Assembly: GCA_013151115.1 (NCBI GenBank)
Contig: JAADIW010000048.1
Span: forward strand, 2,505-11,617
Source: Caldisericota bacterium
GTDB taxonomy: Bacteria; Bipolaricaulota; Bipolaricaulia; Bipolaricaulales; Bipolaricaulaceae
Length of the DNA stretch: 9,113 nucleotides
Direction: 5' to 3'
The position numbers were made by a program, and so were the translations under genes. Below, piece after piece: positions 5,449 to 9,113 of this stretch. The notes under the pieces were generated by a model that did no database searches, was not told where the DNA came from, and was given only the letters and a program-made list of their open reading frames with translations. Each line of letters opens with the position of its first letter. Position 1 is the first letter of the stretch.

Positions 5449-6873
5449 GTGCGGTACGTGTTCCTCTGCGCGCTACCCGTCCTCCTGGGGACGCTGGCGG
5501 GGTTCGGGGAGCCCCTCGGGGTCGGGGACTCGATCCAGGCGGCGATAGACGCGGCCCCCGAGGGGGCGACGCTGGAACTCGGCCCGGGGACCTGGACCGC
5601 CAACCTCCGGATCGGGAAGTCCATCACCCTGAAGGGGGCCGGTGCGGGGGAGAGCGTGATCCGGGGCGCCGTCCCCGGGATGCCGGTGATCCTCGTCTCC
5701 GGCGACGACGTGACCGTGAGGCTCGTGGGCATCACCGTCGCCGGCGCCGTGGGGGAGGCCTGCGCCGGGGGTACGCGGGACCTTTGCCCACACGGGATCC
5801 TGGCGCGGGCCGGGGCCCGCGTGGAGATCACGGACTGCGAGGTGGTGGACAACGCGGGCTGTGGCCTGTTCGTCGCGGGCCGCGCCGAGGCCCTGGTGGC
5901 GGAGTCCAGCTTCGCCCGCAACGGCCGCGCGGGGGTGTGGGCCCACGACGAGTCCAAACTGACCCTGATCGGGGTCGAGATCGTGGGCAACCCCTACGGC
6001 CTGATCGCCGCATCCCGGGCGCACGTCACGGCCCGGGACTCGCGGATCGCCGACAACGGACACGACGGGGTGCTCATCGCCGACGGGGCCCGGGTTTACC
6101 TCTGGGATAACGAGATCACCGGGAACGGCCGCGTGGGACTCTGCCTGGACGTCCCCGGTTGTTACCGGACCGAGCGGGAGTTCACCGGGATCGTGCGGGG
6201 CGCGGGCAACACCATCCCCCGTGGGGAGAAGGAGGGGGCGAACCGCGTCGCCGCCTACTGCCCCCGGGGCCTCGCCCCCCTGCGGACGCGCTTGGGGGGG
6301 ATATATCCGCCGCTATCGCCTGACGAGCTCCTCGCCGACTTCCCCGGGCCGATCCCCGCGTTCGGTTCCCCCGAGGCGCCCGTGACGATGGTGGAGTTCT
6401 CCGACTTCTCCTGCCCCTACTGTGCCCGGTTCGCGGTGGAGGTGCTGCCGGACCTGCGGAGGGCCTACATCGATACGGGGAGGCTCCGCCTCCTCTTCCT
6501 CCCGCTGGCGGCCCACGGGGAGGCCTCGCGGAAGGAGGCCGAGGCCGCCCTCTGCGCCGCGGCCCAGGGGATCTTCGGCGCGTTCCACGACGCGATGTTC
6601 GCCTATTCCCACGCGGGGAAGCTCCCCCGCGAGTTCGACCCCGAGTTCGTCCGGCCGCTCGTCGCCGAGGCGGGGGGAGACCCCGGGGAGTTCGCCGCCT
6701 GTCTCGCGGCGGGGACGTACGCGGAGGCGGTGGACGAGATCGGCAGGCTCGCGGGGATCCTGGGGGTCCGCGGCACGCCCACCTTCTTCGTGGGCAACTG
6801 GGCCATACCGGGTGCGTATCGGTACGAGGTCTTCAGCGGCGTGATCGAGATGGTACTGCGGGAGGAACGGTAA
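5449..6873 (+). CDS. Secreted parallel beta-helix protein fused to a DsbA-like thiol oxidoreductase
   Basis: The product is 474 residues starting at GTG. Residues 1 to about 20 are a signal peptide (basic residue, then a Leu/Ala core). From about residue 27 (SIQAAIDAAPEGATLEL) to about 255 runs a NosD/pectate-lyase-like right-handed beta-helix, with successive rungs such as ITVAGA, VEITDCEVVDNAGCGLFV, ALVAESSFARNGRAGVWA, LTLIGVEIVGNPYGLIA, VTARDSRIADNGHDGVLI and VYLWDNEITGNGRVGLCL. After a linker, residues 303-474 form a DsbA/thioredoxin_4 domain: GSPEAPVTMVEFSDF, the active site CPYC at 322-325, an inserted helical region, and the cis-proline loop GTPTFFVG with P444. Both parts are in one uninterrupted frame. 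DsbA-type domains make or shuffle disulfides outside the cytoplasm, while beta-helices bind carbohydrate or protein surfaces. The substrate is unknown. The helix part itself holds cysteines at 104, 113, 130, 138, 232, 238 and 271. It faces the calcium-repeat gene tail-to-tail. Confidence 0.9.
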   Translation: MRYVFLCALPVLLGTLAGFGEPLGVGDSIQAAIDAAPEGATLELGPGTWTANLRIGKSITLKGAGAGESVIRGAVPGMPVILVSGDDVTVRLVGITVAGAVGEACAGGTRDLCPHGILARAGARVEITDCEVVDNAGCGLFVAGRAEALVAESSFARNGRAGVWAHDESKLTLIGVEIVGNPYGLIAASRAHVTARDSRIADNGHDGVLIADGARVYLWDNEITGNGRVGLCLDVPGCYRTEREFTGIVRGAGNTIPRGEKEGANRVAAYCPRGLAPLRTRLGGIYPPLSPDELLADFPGPIPAFGSPEAPVTMVEFSDFSCPYCARFAVEVLPDLRRAYIDTGRLRLLFLPLAAHGEASRKEAEAALCAAAQGIFGAFHDAMFAYSHAGKLPREFDPEFVRPLVAEAGGDPGEFAACLAAGTYAEAVDEIGRLAGILGVRGTPTFFVGNWAIPGAYRYEVFSGVIEMVLREER

Positions 6874-6914
6874 AAACGGAAAAAGGGGGCCCGCGACGTG
6901 GCACGGGCCCCCTT
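6872..6914 (-). terminator. Intrinsic terminator of the calcium-repeat gene
   Basis: A perfect 11-bp stem pairs AAGGGGGCCCG (6883-6893) with CGGGCCCCCTT (6904-6914) around a 10-nt loop. On the minus strand the stem is followed by TTTTTCCGTTTTT, a two-part U-tract (6872-6884 as A-runs on the plus strand). It sits 15 nt after the TGA of the minus-strand gene. On the plus strand no U-run follows the stem, so it should act mainly on the minus strand. The U-tract encroaches on the TAA stop of the opposing gene. Confidence 0.9.
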
Positions 6915-6928
6915 CGGCCTCCTTCCCC

Positions 6929-7441
6929 TCACTCCTTCGCGAGCTCCAGCTTGTCGATGCAGAAGTCGCAGTCGTAGTCGTAGACGGTGATCACGACCCG
7001 CGGCTGGATCACGCGGCGGCCGGCGAGGGCGAATACCACGGTGTAGCGGGCGTCGTCCTCGACCCCGTCGCCGTCGAAGTCGCCGCGGGCGAAGTCCCGC
7101 GCCTTGATCACCTGGATCCGGGCGTCGACGAGGCCATTCGAGTCGATATCGATGACTACCACCTCGGCGCTGCACTCCATGTCGGTGGTGACGAGCCAGA
7201 GGCGGTCGTCGGCCACCCCGTCGAGATCGAGATCGGCGGTGTAAGCGCAGGGGTGGCTATCGGGGTCGAGCGGGTCGGTGCCCGCGATCTTCTCGTCCTC
7301 GTCGGCGAAGCCATCGCCATCGGTGTCGATGGGGAGGCTCCCCGGCGGGGCCACGAGCGGGATGAGGGGCGAGTTGCACGGGTCGGGGTCGAGGCCGTCG
7401 CTGAACCCGTCCGAGTCGGAGTCGCGGTTGCCGGGACGGAG
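6929..7441 (-). CDS. C-terminal segment of the calcium-repeat protein, downstream of the frameshift
   Basis: This segment is read in a different frame from the upstream part. It begins near RPGNRDSDSDGFSDGLD and continues through DTDGDGFADEDEKIAGTDPLDPD. It then changes character: three copies of an Asp loop followed by a beta-strand (ADLDLDGVADDRLWLVT, IDIDSNGLVDARIQVI, GDFDGDGVEDDARYTVVF), spaced about 25-28 residues apart and resembling FG-GAP/VCBS-type calcium repeats. The chain ends VYDYDCDFCIDKLELAKE, with a CDFC pair at 6959-6970. There is no C-terminal sorting signal or membrane helix. Continuation of this frame upstream to 7570 yields only Arg-rich antisense-like sequence and should not be taken as coding. 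If the frameshift is real in the organism, this piece is probably untranslated; if it is a sequencing error, it is the normal C-terminus. Confidence 0.8.
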   Translation of the reverse strand, partial: LRPGNRDSDSDGFSDGLDPDPCNSPLIPLVAPPGSLPIDTDGDGFADEDEKIAGTDPLDPDSHPCAYTADLDLDGVADDRLWLVTTDMECSAEVVVIDIDSNGLVDARIQVIKARDFARGDFDGDGVEDDARYTVVFALAGRRVIQPRVVITVYDYDCDFCIDKLELAKE

Positions 7442-9113
7442 ATCACCTCGTAGTTGGGCCCGTCCTCGTCGACGTAGCCGTCGCCGTCGTTGTCGATTCC
7501 GTCGTCGGGATCCTCGTCGATCAGGCCGTCGCCGTCGTCGTCGAGGTTCTCGAAGGTCAAGGGGGTACATACGTACTCCACCTCGGGCCCGTCCAGGATC
7601 CAGTCGTTATCGGTGTCGTGGTCCAGCGGGTTGGTGGGGTTGAACGGGTAGGCCGCCGCGGGGTTCGGCTGGTACCGCTCCTGGTAGTCGGTGAGGCCGT
7701 CGTTATCGGTGTCGGGATCGCAGGGGTTGGTCTCGGTGGGATACGGGATGGGCGGCCCGGGCAGGGGATCGGCGTGATCGAACTCGCTGGGGAGGAAATC
7801 GAAGTTGCCGTCGTGGTTCCTGTCCTCGTAGCCATCGGTGAGGCCGTCTCCATCGGTATCGGGGTTCAGGGGGTCGAGACAGCCGCACTCGGGGTAGGTC
7901 ACCTCGATGGGCCGGCCGAACAGGTCCTCGGTGGGGATCATGTCCTGCCGTGAGGTGGAGAAGCCGAGTTTCTCGATCCCGTCGGCCAAGGCATCGCCAT
8001 CGGTATCGTACTGGTTGGGATCCGTCTCCCCGGCGTCCCAGGCGCCGTTCCCGTTCTCGTCCTCACCGAGGCCCTTGGGGTTCGGGTGGTCTCCGATCCC
8101 GTCCGGGCTCCCGGGCCGGGCCATGACCGGGCACGGGGCGTTGCCGGGGATATCACACGATTTGCAGATGGGATTCACGGTCACCGTGGGGTGACCGCTC
8201 ACCATGTAGGGGGTCCCGGCGCCGCCGTCGCACAGGCCGTCGCCGTCGGTATCGGCGACCACGGGGTTGGTGGGGTTGGAGCCGAACACCTCGGCGGAGT
8301 CCAGGAGGCCGTCGTCGTCGGTGTCGGGGTCGAAGGGATCGGTGGGTATGGGGCCGCCGCCGGTGACCTCATGCCAATCGTTCCGGCCGTCGTCATCGGT
8401 ATCCCAGTCCGCGGGGTCGGTGCCCAGGCCCACCTCCTCGCCGTCGGTGAGGCCGTCCCCGTCGGAGTCGGGATCGCACACGTTACACACGGCGTCGTCG
8501 TCCTGCTCCCCGGTGGCCGGCGTGACCACGGTCCGCACCGTGCCCGGGGCCGCGACGTCCGCCGCGTCCACATCGCGGAACCCCTCGATGAACACGTAGG
8601 AGTAGGTGAAGCCGTTCGGGCCCACCTTGGTGATGGGTATCACCGCCCCGTCCTGCACCCCGTCGTCGTCGGAATCCGCGTTGTTCACGTAGGGAGGGAC
8701 GGTATCCCGGGTGCCACCCAGGCCGCCGCCCAGCGTGCTCAGGCCGGTGCCCGTATAGACGGGATCGGCACAGGAGCCCTCGACCGGATCGGGGAGGTAG
8801 TCGTCGTCGGTGTTGATGTCCAGGGGATCGGATTCCTGGTCGAAGGTCCGGGCCGGCCACGCGCCCCCGGTGGCGATGAGCTCGTCGGCGTCCGCGATGG
8901 TGTCGTTGTCGGAGTCGGCGTCCAGGGGGTCGGTGCCGGTGACGTTCAGCTCCTCGTAGTCCGAGAGGCCATCGTCATCGGTGTCCGCGTCCAGGGCGGG
9001 GATCGTCGCCGGGAGGGCGGGGCCGGGGGCGGGATTGAAGGTGTAGAGCGGTCCGGTCCCGGAATAGTCCTCGACCGGCAGGGTCGTGGACCGTCCCTCC
9101 GGGGTCACCGTCT
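6929..9113 (-). CDS. Secreted thrombospondin type 3-like calcium-repeat protein, 5' partial and frameshifted
   Basis: The reconstructed product is about 728 residues. It runs off the right edge, so the signal peptide and N-terminus are not seen. It carries about 20 Asp-rich loops of the form DxDxDGxxD, as in thrombospondin type 3 and OmpA-associated repeats. Clear examples are DADTDDDGLSD, DPDSDGDGLTD, DPDTDDDGLLD, DPDTDGDGLTD, DPDTDNDGLTD and DNDGDGYVDED, often followed by a GTDP or PTNP turn. Such loops bind calcium and stiffen extracellular rods, so a surface or secreted location is inferred. Cysteines are frequent, including C-x-x-C pairs at 8476-8487 and 8155-8166. One frame runs from the edge to about 7441 and then becomes Arg/Pro/Ser-rich nonsense to a TAG at 7156. 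The repeat pattern resumes at once in the neighbouring frame and continues to the TGA at 6929. One missing base near 7433 explains this. An apparent start at 9108 is only an internal GTG. Confidence 0.85.
7427..7446 (-). other. Frameshift site in the calcium-repeat gene
   Basis: Upstream coding reads GPNYEVIS in one frame. Downstream coding resumes as PGNRDSDSDG in the frame one base back. The switch must occur around the CCC/GG run (GGG at 7433-7435 on the plus strand). No canonical -1 slippery heptamer (X XXY YYZ) is present there. A one-base loss in a short homopolymer, in the genome or in the assembly, is the simplest explanation. Confidence 0.8.
7450..9060 (-). repeat. Degenerate tandem repeat block encoding Asp-rich calcium loops
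   Basis: Plus-strand sequence shows recurring variants of GTCGTCATCGGTATC and GCCGTCGGTGTCGGGGTC, for example around 7696, 7848, 7990, 8236, 8310 and 8385. These are the reverse complements of codons for DxDxDG. Units are imperfect and unequally spaced (roughly 50-150 bp), so the similarity is imposed by the protein and not by recent DNA duplication. The block could still promote misassembly or recombination. Confidence 0.65.

Noticed and set aside
5340..5990. N-terminal extension of the nucleotidyltransferase frame to 5990 (minus strand)
   Set aside because: The extra 217 residues are low-complexity Thr/Pro/Ala sequence antisense to the beta-helix gene. Family similarity begins at MRIPIDELL.
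6883..6914. Plus-strand intrinsic terminator for the beta-helix/DsbA gene
   Set aside because: The bases after the stem on the plus strand are CGGCCTCC with no U-tract; the signal fits the minus strand.
7427..7446. Programmed -1 ribosomal frameshift in the calcium-repeat gene
   Set aside because: No X XXY YYZ heptamer is present and no stimulatory structure stands out; a homopolymer indel is simpler.
7200..9060. Possible CRISPR or DNA satellite in the repeated GTCGTCGGTGTC-like sequence
   Set aside because: Units differ in sequence and spacing and are in phase with Asp-rich calcium loops in the protein, so they are coding repeats.

Overview
The window is a GC-rich (roughly two-thirds G+C), gene-dense bacterial chromosome segment with no mobile element, tRNA, rRNA or CRISPR array. 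It holds six genes. Two are cut by the window edges: the C-terminal part of uvrB on the left, and a calcium-repeat surface protein on the right. The proteins point to a bacterium with an SLH-type cell envelope. A small SLH/coiled-coil/membrane-anchor protein, a TGS-domain GTPase and the high GC together would fit Bipolaricaulota (Acetothermia/OP1) or Deinococcus-Thermus-like lineages. This placement is an inference, and no marker in the window settles it.

Layout. 1-1203 (+): the C-terminal 400 residues of UvrB. 1200-1739 (-): a small envelope protein with signal peptide, SLH domain, coiled coil and TM helix. 1740-1887: a divergent promoter region. 1888-2877 (+): an Obg/DRG-type GTPase with a C-terminal TGS domain. 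2950-3900 (+): an uncharacterised, possibly TIM-barrel (U32-peptidase-like) protein. 3897-5339 (-): a CCA-adding/poly(A) polymerase-type tRNA nucleotidyltransferase with an HD domain. 5340-5448: a second divergent promoter region. 5449-6873 (+): a secreted parallel beta-helix protein fused to a DsbA-like thiol oxidoreductase. 6874-6928: an intrinsic terminator. 6929-9113 (-): a large secreted protein with thrombospondin-type-3-like calcium repeats, broken by one frameshift near 7433 and running off the right edge.

How the genes relate. uvrB, the GTPase and the nucleotidyltransferase are housekeeping genes for DNA repair, probable ribosome or RNA-linked GTPase function, and tRNA end maturation. 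The right third is devoted to the cell exterior: a beta-helix/DsbA fusion lies tail-to-tail with a cysteine-containing calcium-repeat protein, so the oxidoreductase could act on its neighbour.

Regulation and compactness. Three genes that head transcription units lack a usable Shine-Dalgarno and have a TANNNT-like -10 box 6-7 nt before the start codon, which suggests leaderless transcripts. The second gene of the tandem pair has a good Shine-Dalgarno. Two convergent pairs overlap through shared stop codons (CTAA at 1200-1203, CTAG at 3897-3900).
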